From the NCBI GenBank assembly GCA_027596195.1, contig JADGJG010000187.1:1-33021 (forward strand): 33,021 bases of DNA. Direction: 5' to 3'. Both the position numbers and the translations under genes were made by a program. Position 1 is the stretch's first letter. Every line of letters starts with the position of its first letter. Below are positions 11,272-20,641 of this stretch, in pieces. The stretch comes from Podochytrium sp. JEL0797. Taxonomy: Eukaryota; Chytridiomycota; Chytridiomycetes; Chytridiales; Chytriomycetaceae. Under the pieces are notes generated by a model. That model was given only the letters and a program-made list of their open reading frames with translations, did not search any database and was not told the DNA's origin.

Positions 11272-13036
11272 ATGGAGGATGCTGTGCCGCACAAAGAAAC
11301 CCCGCTGATGGAAAACAACTACCCGCCATATACCCCACCGCTCGACATCACCATCACTGCCATTGCCGCCTCTTCCGTCCCCCCTTTGTCAGCACTCGAC
11401 AGCCCAGTCATCTCTCCACTCGCCGTTTCCGACAAGACTCTGTCCGAGTCATCGCTGCACCGCTCGTTCGTCTCCACCTCAACCCAAACCGATCTCGCCC
11501 TTGCCCCACCCTCTCAAATTTTGAGGTACTGTATTCCCGCAAGCTCCTTGTCGCGCAGAGACTCGCCCTCCTCCATGCGCACGTCCATTGCCAGCGGCGA
11601 CATTGACGATACCGACGACCCCGCCGAGCTCAAATCCCTTCTCCGCGTCTCGCGTTCGGCCAACAAGAAGCTCGAAGCAAGCACCGCGAATCTGCAGCGC
11701 CAGGTGGATGCGATGCGAACGAGCTGCTCCGGACTGCAAAAGACTCTCACGAGTGAGCGCGATTCGCGCTATTTGGTGGAAAAGGCCGCGAGTGAAACTG
11801 CGAAAAAGAGAGAGTTTGCCGAGAATATGGAAAAGCAGGAGCGAGAGGAGGAGCTTGTGACGCTGAGGATCTCGGTGCGCGTATTGCAAGAAGAGGTTGA
11901 AGAGCTCAAGTTCAAGGTGTGCGACACGTGCCATGGCCGAGGCGCCAAGTCTGTGGCACCTGCGGCCGCGAAGCCAACTTCGACGGTTCATCCTGCCCCG
12001 GTTTCCGAGGATGGATCTGAGAGTGACGAGTGCGATGAGCTCGAATCGGCCAACGACACCATTTCTTCCATCGGGAACGATGGCTCTCCCATGCGCCGGT
12101 GTCGATCGAGCTCCGAGTCGCCTCACACAATGAGCGTCAGCAGCAGCAACGAAAGTCTGGACTCGGGTCCGGACATTGAGTTTGAAATCGACCCCGCTGC
12201 GCAATCTGTGTCCGCCCAATTTTACGACCAGGCCACGGCGCGGCTCACACAGGAATTCAACAACAAGGTCGGTTGGCAGACGGTCGCGATGGATTTGGCA
12301 GAAATCGTATTGGAATTTGAGAACAAGAAGGAGGCGAACCCCAGTGGGATCGGGGATGAAGAATGTGTAAATGTGATTATAGAAAGTATTGTACGTGTGG
12401 TGGAAATGGGTATTCAAAATGCTGCTGGAGTTAAGCCTGCGGTCGAAAAGGTGTGTTGATTGCCCTCCTTCCTTCCTCCCATCCGCTAAATCCCACCCCT
12501 AGTTTTTCGACAAGCTCCCCGGACTCGAGAAGCTGCTTGCCAAATATGGCCTTACCGAACTCGTCCTGATCCAAATCCTCGAAAAGACGTGCGTCACCGC
12601 GCCTTTCATGCCACCCAAGAAACTCACCACCGCCACAAGGGACTCCTACCGCCCTCTCATGTTCCTTCCCATCATTATGCGCCTCTATGCGAAGGACCTT
12701 GTGGATGTGAACTCAATTTTGGACTGGCACGACGATTTGGAAGACGCGCTTGCACACCGCCAAGAAGCGTTGCTGGACGCGTTGGTGACGGACCAATTGG
12801 TTGAGATTCATGGATTGTGTGCGGGCTTTGTCGAGTGGCTGGGAGGGTTTGCTGAACGTAATATCGGAGAAAAAGAAAAGGAAATCGACGCGAAGTCGGA
12901 AAGCGACGAAGCGGAGGATTCTGACACGGAAGAAAGCGAGGTTGAATGGGATGACGATAGCGATTTGTTTGATGATGTGGTACCTGTCACGCGGGCTGTC
13001 AAGTTTGCGGAAGCCCCCGTGGAGGTTGTCATGTGA
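11272..13036 (+). CDS. Coiled-coil protein with possible W2 (eIF2Bε/eIF5-type) domain
   Basis: I do not recognise an orthologue. Two exons, 11272-12450 and 12503-13036, give 570 residues; an upstream ATG at 11113 would give 623. The N-terminal 115 residues are Pro/Ser/Thr-rich and look disordered. Residues about 118-217 are a long heptad-like coiled coil ending in CDTCHGRG. A Ser/acidic linker follows. From about residue 315 to 525 the protein is helical. The part around LPIIMRLYAKDLVDVNSILDWHDD (about 450-471), followed by an FVEWL segment and an acidic stretch with WDDDSD, resembles the end of W2 domains in eIF2B epsilon and eIF5. That resemblance is by eye. No nucleotidyltransferase, hexapeptide or eIF5 N-terminal domain is present, so this is not eIF2Bε or eIF5. 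It could instead be an unrelated helical domain. Function is unknown. Confidence 0.8.
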
Positions 13037-13240
13037 AATGCGCGTTGCGTTATTTATTTTGACCTCATTTTGATCTCATTTTTTTCTGTTCTCAGATTAA
13101 AGTTTAGAAAACTCGTTAGAAGTTTTAAATCAAAAAAAACCTCAAATCAAAAGTCCGCCTGGGCAAGCGCGGAGAAATCCGCTGGGAAAAAATGCAGCCA
13201 AAAATTTTCTCCCAAAGACCCTTGGATTTGCTCTGCTTCC

Positions 13241-14164
13241 ATGGTTCCGCGGCACCCCCCTGGCGGACCTGAGAATGCCGATGACGATTCTCCAGACCCC
13301 AGACAACCGCTTCAGAACGAGCACCCCTTCATGCCGCCGTTCCAATCGCCGTTCTTCCATCAATCCCTGGGCGTGGTCACCCAACATCTCCAATCCATGC
13401 AGCAGCAGCACGGGCTTTTGCCTATGCGGACAGCTCCCGGAATGAGCCTCCCTCAACAGATGATTCCTCACCAAGGCATCCAATATCTTGGAACCTTGTC
13501 GCCAGAATCGGGAAATCCGCTCGCGCCTGGGCCGTTTTGGACCCCATATGAAATGATTCCGCTTTCGCATCTCGGCCCTCCCCCACAACTCCCCATTACT
13601 CCGACGCTCGACAATGCATCGGTGTTGCCTGAGACGGAATACATTGAGGAGTCCGAAAGTAGCAAAGCGAGTTCATCAAAAGACTCTGAACTCGAAGACT
13701 ACGAATCGCAGCCGACTTCAAGTCCAGACGTGTCTCCAGCCCAACCCGTCTCCCAGGGTTCATCATCCTCGACCGTTCCCACCTCACGGACCAGACCCAC
13801 TCGCGCTGCAGTCCGCTCAAATTTCACCCCGCAAATCCCGCCCACTACTTCCCCGCGTATCTCGGAGCAAACCAACCTCCCGCGTCACTTTAGCCCAGGA
13901 GGCACCGTCACGTTCCATTGCCCCGACAAGACGTGCCCGTACAAAACGAAAAGGAAACAAAATATGAGGCAACACATCAAGCATAAGTCTAAGGAGAGAC
14001 CGTATATTTGTCCCGTGTGTGAGAGAGGGTTCGGAAGGCCCAAGGACTTGGAGCGACACGGGAGTGTTCACGTCACGACGAATGAGTTCAAGTGCGAGTT
14101 CTGCCAAAAGGCTTACAAGCGGAAGGACGGGTTGTTGAGGCATATGAAGGTGCATGAGAAATAA
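13241..14164 (+). CDS. C2H2 zinc-finger protein, probable transcription factor
   Basis: Single exon, 307 residues from the ATG at 13241. The frame is open upstream to 13070, but that part is low complexity and overlaps an A/T-rich leader, so I take the later ATG. The N-terminal 220 residues are Pro/Ser/Gln-rich and look disordered, with an acidic serine-rich patch near 130-160. The C-terminus (about 225-305) carries three finger-like units joined by short linkers (one is KERPY). Fingers 2 and 3 have canonical C-x2-C-x12-H-x3-H spacing. Finger 1 has C-x4-C and a short HIKH pair, so it is atypical and may bind zinc differently. Such an arrangement suggests a sequence-specific DNA-binding regulator; targets cannot be told from sequence. 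The stop lies 45 bp from the stop of the opposing gene. Confidence 0.85.
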   Translation: MVPRHPPGGPENADDDSPDPRQPLQNEHPFMPPFQSPFFHQSLGVVTQHLQSMQQQHGLLPMRTAPGMSLPQQMIPHQGIQYLGTLSPESGNPLAPGPFWTPYEMIPLSHLGPPPQLPITPTLDNASVLPETEYIEESESSKASSSKDSELEDYESQPTSSPDVSPAQPVSQGSSSSTVPTSRTRPTRAAVRSNFTPQIPPTTSPRISEQTNLPRHFSPGGTVTFHCPDKTCPYKTKRKQNMRQHIKHKSKERPYICPVCERGFGRPKDLERHGSVHVTTNEFKCEFCQKAYKRKDGLLRHMKVHEK

Positions 14165-14169
14165 GAAAA

Positions 14170-14175
14170 AATAAA
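14170..14175 (+). terminator. Poly(A) signal of the C2H2 gene
   Basis: AATAAA 5 nt past the stop codon. It lies in the 45 bp between two converging stop codons, so the cleavage site is likely inside or next to the opposing gene's last exon. Confidence 0.45.
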
Positions 14176-14209
14176 ATTGAATTATTTTGATTGTATTGTT
14201 TTTAATTTT

Positions 14210-15338
14210 TCATGTCGCAGGGCTGTCAGGATCTCTTCGTCGTCCAAACGGTCCACTCCCGAGATTCAACTGTGGGAGCGCATCTGGTTCAGTCTGAGCC
14301 TTTTTTTCGCGACGCAAGGCCTTCCTCGCAATCCACCACTTGCAAATCGCAGGCACCCATGGAGTTGGGGACATGCTTTGCAGGCAATGGTTTATAACCA
14401 ATCCACTCTCATTTTCAAAGGTGTACACAAACACTCCTTCATAGATGGTCGGTTCGGGTGGTTGCAAAGGGGAAATGACTTTCGAATAAATGAGTTTGTG
14501 GCGTGGAGTTCCTGTTCAAAAAACATCCATCGCGTTTAGAGAGCACAAAATACCCAGACAGTCTCCTTCTCTCACCTTCAAACATCCATCGCAAAACCAG
14601 CTTCACGGAATCATCCCCCCCTTCGTTCGAATCCACCTCCCTCCTCCACACATCCTTGTTCTCCCCAGGATCCACTCCCTCCTCCACATCCTTTCTACTC
14701 GAATAATCGTCATCCAAATCACGTCCTCGCAATTGACCCTGCACGTTCCGCGCTCGCACGATTTCAAACACCGCGTCGTCATAATAACAAAGAACAGCGA
14801 GTCGAACCCAGGCCGCAAACAGTCCATACATGACTCTTCCCTTCACGAGGTACCCGCCTCTTCCCAATCCAGGAACGTGGATGGGCAAGTTGGGCAAGTT
14901 GGGCATCGGCGGGAGTGATTCGGCAAACACGGGAGGCAGGTGTTGAAGCAGTGGGTTCGTATCATGCGTGGAGGAATGTTTGGTATCGTGGGATGGAGCG
15001 GTTGGTTCGGGGTGCTGATGGTGGTGGTTGGACATGCGCGCGTGGAACGGGTCACTGAAGGTCACAAGGTGATGATATATCTGCCACGTCGACAGTCCCT
15101 TGAGATTCAGAGACCCGGTTTCGGGGTTTCGGATGTAGAGGAAGTTTGAAAGATCGGACTTGATTGTTTCGGTTCCGCGGCCGATTTGGGCCATGTTGCG
15201 ATGCGGGGTGGGGTGATGCTCGGACGAGAAATTCCGCAGGTTCTGGAAGGGAGTGCTGAGGAGACCTCTAGCAGGGTATTGGCGGATTGAAAGCGCCAAG
15301 CTGAAGGATTGGAGCCAAGTGGTCGGCGGATTTCTCAT
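14210..15338 (-). CDS. DUF2358 (C6orf136-like) protein, probably mitochondrial
   Basis: Two exons, 15338-14576 and 14511-14210, 354 residues. The splice is supported because it restores the family pattern: a WMFEG end joins TPRHKL, matching the WR-hydrophobic-G-P-H step of human C6orf136, then YEGVFVYTFENESGLVINH matches the tyrosine-rich strand and the GLI-x-H step, and the EPDALPQLNL end resembles the family's C-terminus. An NTF2-like fold is usual for the family. The first residues (MRNPPTTWLQSFSLALSIRQ) are basic and hydroxylated with no acids, like a mitochondrial presequence; an in-frame ATG at 15416 would add 26 residues. Odd features are a His/Ser/Pro-rich insertion near residues 100-130 and an acidic insertion near 215-245. 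The reaction or role of this family is not known to me. Confidence 0.65.
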
Positions 15339-15647
15339 CTTGCGTGGCGGATTTCGAAAGAAAAACGGAGAAGCGAAAATCAAAACGCGAAAACCAAACA
15401 AGCGCAAGAAAAACATCCCCTGCCTTTGTGTATGATTCAGTATGCTCTGGCAGCTCTGGGACCATCCTTCAATCGACTGGAGCCGCGAATCAAGAAAGGC
15501 AAAACGGATGCTTTCCAAGGCACCACCACCACCACGGGGACCCCCGTTCCACCCATTATCCTCACTTATATTCCTAACGCCATGACGCGCGAGAAAAACC
15601 TTTTCCACTTTAATTTATAATAAAAAATTAAATAAAATAAAAGAAAG
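15339..15647. other. Spacer between the CFAP97D1-like and DUF2358 genes
   Basis: Both neighbours are read on the minus strand, so this holds the 3' end of the CFAP97D1-like gene and the promoter of the DUF2358 gene. The right end (about 15608-15645) is very A/T-rich. A long minus frame runs through it with an ARHG tetrapeptide, but I do not consider this part coding. Confidence 0.45.
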
Positions 15648-17898
15648 CTAATATTCCAAATCAAGATCGGTATCTGCAATTGGCTCTTCTGAAACGTGCT
15701 CTTTTTCTTCTGTGGTAGATACGCGCTCGTTTTCGGCCGGTGCAGCCTCGTGTTCATTTTCGGCCGGTGCAACTTCATTTGCGGTTTCAGGTTCGGCCTT
15801 CAGAGATTTCGCAGACCCTTTGACCGACCCATTCGCCGATTTGAATGATTCCCTGTGTGTTTTTTGAAGGAGAGAAGCCTTGGACTGTGAAGTTGCCTTG
15901 GCCAACGATTTTGCGGACCCTGTCAAAGATTTGACCTCACCGTCTAGTTGAACTTCAGGAAGTGAGACTTTGGATGGGGAAGCTACTTTGGCTAAAGACT
16001 TTGCAGAGCCTTTCAGGGACTTGGCTGTGGGCACATGCTCGCGGTCCGACAAGGACGCTTTTGACTTTGCAGAGCCTTTGAGTGAGTGCATTTGAGACAC
16101 GTTGGGTTGAGAGGAAACTTTTCCCAGCGACGATGCTTTAACTGGGGTTGCCGCGTGCTCGGCAATAAACGATTCTTGCAAGCGGCTCCTGCTTCCAACC
16201 AATGATCCACCCACCCCAATCACCCTCGATTCGGATACCGCTTTCTTGAGAGACTGGTTGGAGTTCTTTAAAGATTTGGGAGCCGTTGGGCTGCCCTCGC
16301 TCAGCTTGTTTCTGCTCCCTGCTTTGGAACCTGACATCTGGGGTTCCGATACAGCTTTGCTCAGAGATTTTGTGGAACTCTTGAGTGACTTTGGAACTGC
16401 AGATGTTGTTTCATTTACGCGTGCTGTGCTTTCAGATGCTGGTTTGGGTGGCAATCGAGCTTCCGAGGGGGCCTTGCCGAGAGACGCGGTTGAATGCTTT
16501 GCGGAATCAATCTTGCTGAGAGACTTGGCGGACCCTTTGACAGATTTGATAATCTCCTGAATCGATACATTATCGTCGAGCTTCGCTTGACTGGCAGACT
16601 TCAAGTTGGCAGTGGAGGCAGCTACCGAGATGGATTCGGGAATATCCGCAGCGACTACAGTTTGTCTTCCGCTCACGACTTCGGGCTCAGCCACAAGCTC
16701 CTCCGGAATAAGCGTGTGACTCGATGCTGCTTTCGAAGCAACGTTTGAAACTGGTTTCGAGGAGTGAGGCAGTGTCCTTGCGGAAGCTGGTTTCGTTGAC
16801 TCGCTGCTTGGGAGTGAAATCAAGGGTTCCTCTGCTTCCACAGATTGCATCTGTTGGGGTTGCGGCTCTTCTTGAATAATCTTGCGCATCGGCTCTGTAG
16901 CAGGTCTTGCAACATTCTTGTGGAATTGTTCGCGTTCCTCCGATTCGACACTCTTCTCACCCGGATTGTGTGTTTGCGCGCGAATTTGGTGGTGCGTGGG
17001 CGCTCCTGGAATTCTGCCATGATACGGAAATTGCTCTTCGTAGTCGTCCAAATCGTCCAGGTAGTTGTATGGATATTTGGAGATGTTGACGAGATGCTCC
17101 AGATTTTTGCGACGCTCATAGAACCATTCGAGACGGTTGTAGTTGGGTGCTTTGTCTTCTATACGTTGAAGAATAATCTGAATTTATGAGGTTAATTTTC
17201 ATGCGAACGAGGCATGGGTATTTGATTTACCAAATTCTCCTTCGTGATCTTTTCCTTGTCCCTCTTTCTTTTGTGTTCAGCGGCATCGATGATCAAGGAC
17301 AGAGTTTCCTCCTCGGTGTGAATGTGCAAGTTTGACATTTCACTTGGGTTGAGCATCTGAAAGCTGATTCGGTTGAGCAAAATATGGTTCTTGCGCTCAA
17401 TATCTTGTAGTCTCTCTGGGAAATAAAAAGGGTGGTTGGTCCCCGCACGAATATTTCAGAGGAGCATTTGTTACCTTCTTCGATTTGGACGCCTTTCAGT
17501 CGCATTTCTAAATGCGCGTATATTTTCGGCTGTGAGTTATCAATCGAAGGCTTTGCCTCCTTCAATCTGCGACTATGCAACTGTCTTGTTTTTTCTTCCC
17601 ATCGCTTCGCGAGAAGTGTGTTGCAAGTAGGATGAAGCGCAAAATAATGACGATGCTCGAATCGCTTTCTCTTTGCCTTTTCCTGCTGCGTCGCTTTTGA
17701 ACCGCTCGGTTTTCCAACCGCCTTGTTGACATTGGTGTCGGAAATGTCGAGCTGGAATTTGATGCTTGTGGATTGGGCCGCCTTGTTCAACACGGGGTTC
17801 GACGTGGTGGTTGAGTGCTTTCTCGATGTGGAGGGCTTGGAATTGGTAATTGACGTTGACTTGCGCTCGATCGCGGGGAGCGATTCCGTGGTGGACAT
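15648..17898 (-). CDS. CFAP97D1: CFAP97D1-like axonemal protein with long SAKSL-repeat tail
   Basis: Three exons, 17898-17475, 17415-17231, 17177-15648; 712 residues. The part to about residue 240 matches the Hemingway/CFAP97 family, closest to CFAP97D1, a sperm flagellum protein of about 160 residues. Visible landmarks in order are KRWEEKTRQLHSRRLKEAKPS, PKIYAHLEMRLK, EEERLQDIERKNHILLNRIS, KEKITKENL, ILQRIEDKAPNYNRLEW and a closing NISKYP. Both splices are needed to keep these blocks in one frame. Residues about 260-690 are a Ser/Lys/Ala-rich tail with recurring K-S-L-x-x-S-x-x-S-L units such as KSLKGSAKSLAK, which looks disordered and very basic, then a short Glu-rich end. Animal CFAP97D1 lacks such a tail as far as I know. 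The start at 17898 (MSTTES) is preferred over an upstream in-frame ATG at 18021 whose extension is hydrophobic and unlike the family. Confidence 0.87.
15790..16560 (-). repeat. Imperfect coding repeats, SAKSL type
   Basis: Within the tail of the CFAP97D1-like gene, a unit encoding variants of (K)SLKGSAKSL(A/S)KA recurs at roughly ten irregularly spaced sites, for example near 15800, 15905, 16000, 16065, 16255, 16360 and 16525. Units are diverged in sequence and spacing, so this is an old repeat array rather than a fresh microsatellite. Confidence 0.7.
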
Positions 17899-18788
17899 TC
17901 CGGAAATGGAAGGATTCAAAATGTGAAACACAATGGAAAAAAACAAGTTGAAAACGAGGGACGGAGATCTCTTGTTCAACACAGAAGGGTGGAAAGGAAT
18001 TGGAGGACCCAGCCCTCTCATTCTTTGATCAGTTGAGGAGGACGGCGTGAACTTATTTTTTTCTTCTTTTTATTCGGTAGAATTCATTCGGAAAGCCTCG
18101 TTTTACAATTAATCTCCAGTCCCTCGAATGCAGGTTCCAACATCGCCCGAAAGACAGAGGCCGTCAGTCGAGCTCGTTATCACCCAACGTCTTTGAGTTA
18201 AAAAAGCTGGGTCAATGAATCAACATGGGATCCCTCATGGCGCCGTTCGAATGGCGCATCTTCTGAGACACATTCCTCTACATCATTGAGGACGAGACCA
18301 ACGGATTCAAAAACTCGTCTCAAATCTGTCCGAATGTGAGTCACGGTACAAAATGAAATTCTTTTGCTTTTCATTTTTCAGTTGGAACCTGAGGCATCTG
18401 CAAGGTTCTCTTGTTTCTAGTGGAGATGTGCAAGCTCCAGCTGAGCGCTTTTAATCCCCTTTTGAGTTTCAGAGTGCTGTTTTTAATTCGAATTGTCGAA
18501 TTCAAACAAGAAGCTCATCGGGGGTGAGAAAGAATCACCGATACAAGCCGAAACGCGAGACTCAGCTCCTTTTGTTATCTCGGGGTCTCACACACAGTCG
18601 GACGCGAGTTTCGTCGACGTGAAAGGGAATTTCTGGCAGAATCGTGTCTCTAATACAGCCCCGCTAATTTTCTTTTCAAATTCAATCATTTTGGAATGAC
18701 GGAAGGCCACATGGCCAACCACATGGCAGCCACATCAAAATCACATGGGCGTTTTCGTTTTTCGCCCAAAAATTTCTTTCCGGAAATC
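17899..18788. promoter_or_regulatory. Divergent spacer, CFAP97D1-like gene and aspartate aminotransferase
   Basis: 890 bp between two divergent start codons. It should hold both promoters. I see no convincing gene: the longest plus frame (18493-18699, 68 codons) has no recognisable motif. Near 18238 a short ATGGCGC direct repeat flanks GTTCGA; I checked this for a tRNA T arm and the stem does not pair. The last part, 18700-18760, has two CCACATGGC blocks. Confidence 0.45.
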
Positions 18789-20569
18789 ATGTTGAGGTTC
18801 GTTTATTGATGTGCCCACCTCAACCCGTCTTCTCGCGACATTCCTTCTGCCGCCAACAAGCTTTCCTGAAGCTTTCGCGCTTATACCGATGAGAACCAAA
18901 CGCAACACACCCGGTTTCGCTCATGACAAATCGCAACCTTCCCACGCAAATTAGAAAACTGATATCCTGATATCAAACACCACAGATTCGCCTCCTCTGC
19001 CTCCAGAGCCTCATCCCTGCGCACCCTGAACTTGACTGTGACCGCAAGGTCTGTGTCCCAGTGGGCCAGCGTCACCCAAGGTGAGATTTACCCTCGGCGC
19101 GATGAAAAAAAATGGCGATCATGCTCACCAAATTGCAAATTAGGCCCACCTGACCCTATCCTCGGAGTTTCCGAAGCTTTCAAGGCCGATACGAACGCGA
19201 AGAAGATGAACTTGGGAGTCGGCGCGTACCGAGACGACAAGAACAAGCCATACGTTTTGGAGTGTGTCAAAAAGGTGCGAATCAAATACCCCCTCGCTTC
19301 CCACTCTTCTTCTTTCCGCGCGAAATTCCCAACTCGTCCGCTCTCAACTCATTCCGTGAAAAAATGCCGCGTTTCTAAACCCGAATCCGACCAACCTTTC
19401 AGGCCGAGAAAATCATCACCGCCGCTCACCAAGACAAGGAGTATCTCGGAATCACGGGTCTTCCTGCCTACAACCAGCTTGCGGCGGAACTCGCCTATGG
19501 CGAAAACTCTCCGGCTCTCAAGGCTGGTCGCGTCGTGACCACCCAATCCCTCTCAGGAACCGGTGCTCTTCGCATTGGAGGAGAATTCTTGAACCGCTGG
19601 TTCTCTGGAAAGGGAGGCAAGAAGATTTACCTGCCAACTCCAAGGTAAAACTGCCTTCCCGCAGGGTTTGAAATTTTCTGACCCACAAAATAACAGCTGG
19701 GGCAACCACGGAAACATCTTCCGCGACTCTGGACTCGAAGTCGGCCAATACCGCTACTACGACAAGAAAAACATTGGTCTTGACTTTGCCGGTTTGAAGG
19801 CTGATCTCCTTGCCCTTCCCGACGAATCTGTTGTCCTCCTCCACGCGTGCGCACACAACCCCACGGGAGTTGACCCCACCCCGGCCCAATGGCGCGAACT
19901 GTCTGACTTGTTCAAGCAAAAGAAGCACGTTGCGTTCTTTGACATGGCTTACCAAGGATTTGCCTCGGGTGACCCCAGCAAGGACGCGTTCGCCGTGCGT
20001 CACTTTGTGGAGCAAGGACACAACATTCTTCTCGCGCAGAGCTTTGCCAAGAACTTGGGATTGTACGGTGAACGTGTGGGCTTGTTCTCGATGGTCGTTG
20101 CCGACAAGGAGGAGCTCAAGCGTGTGGACTCGCAGGTCAAAATTCTTGTGAGACCCATGTACTCGAACCCACCTTTGAGCGGACCCAGAATTGTGAAGGA
20201 AGTCTTGGGGAACCCTGAGTTGAAGGCGGAATGGTGAGGCTGCTCGTTTCTCCGTTTATTATACATTTGCTGATAATGCTGTGCGAGTATAGGCACCGTG
20301 AGGTCAAAATGATGGCCGACCGCATCATCTCCATGCGCTCCGAGCTCAAGAACCACTTGATCAACACTTATGGATCCAAAAAGAACTGGAACCACATTAC
20401 CGACCAAATCGGCATGTTCTGTTTCACCGGTTTGACTCCAGAGCAAGTCGACATCTTGAAAAAGGACTACTCCGTTTACTTGACGCGCGACGGACGCATT
20501 TCCATTGCTGGAATCACGAGCGGAAACGTCAAGTACCTGGCAGAGGCTATTCACAACGTTACCAAGTGA
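18789..20569 (+). CDS. GOT2: Aspartate aminotransferase, mitochondrial
   Basis: PLP enzyme that swaps the amino group between aspartate and 2-oxoglutarate; in mitochondria it is half of the malate-aspartate shuttle. Six exons: 18789-18796, 18986-19080, 19144-19274, 19403-19644, 19697-20233, 20293-20569; 1290 nt, 429 residues, against 430 for human GOT2. Landmarks are [53 protein letters not shown] and the PLP-binding lysine in SFAKN near residue 277, then RPMYSNPP and [13 protein letters not shown]. The N-terminus ([17 protein letters not shown]) is a typical presequence. It depends on an 8 nt first coding exon joined over a 189 nt intron; this is inferred, since the frame upstream of 18986 is closed by a stop. 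Downstream exons are near certain, the first exon less so (about 0.75). AATAAA lies at 20611. Confidence 0.96.
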
Positions 20570-20610
20570 ACAAGCGGAACGAATATTATTTTCATTTTTC
20601 GCTAAGTGGG

Positions 20611-20616
20611 AATAAA
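20611..20616 (+). terminator. Poly(A) signal of aspartate aminotransferase
   Basis: AATAAA 41 nt past the stop codon, inside the 72 bp between this stop and the converging multicopper oxidase stop. Confidence 0.5.
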
Positions 20617-20641
20617 CTCGTTTTTTAATTTTTCTATTCTC

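Noticed and set aside
11479..12417. 312-codon minus-strand frame
   Set aside because: It mirrors the coiled-coil gene on the other strand, has no family match and arises from codon bias.
7474..13036. Functional cluster of UTP12 and the coiled-coil/W2-like gene
   Set aside because: They share orientation and a short spacer, but UTP12 has its own poly(A) signal and nothing else links them.
15579..15608. ARHG tetrapeptide suggesting a histidine phosphatase at the start of a long minus frame
   Set aside because: It lies upstream of the likely start of the DUF2358-like gene, and no other phosphatase motif follows. The frame there is open by chance.
15790..16560. CRISPR-like array in the repeated region
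   Set aside because: The repeats are imperfect, irregularly spaced and in frame within a protein gene of a eukaryote.
18230..18275. tRNA-like T arm around GTTCGAAT
   Set aside because: The flanking stem does not pair at the required positions, and no acceptor or anticodon stem fits.
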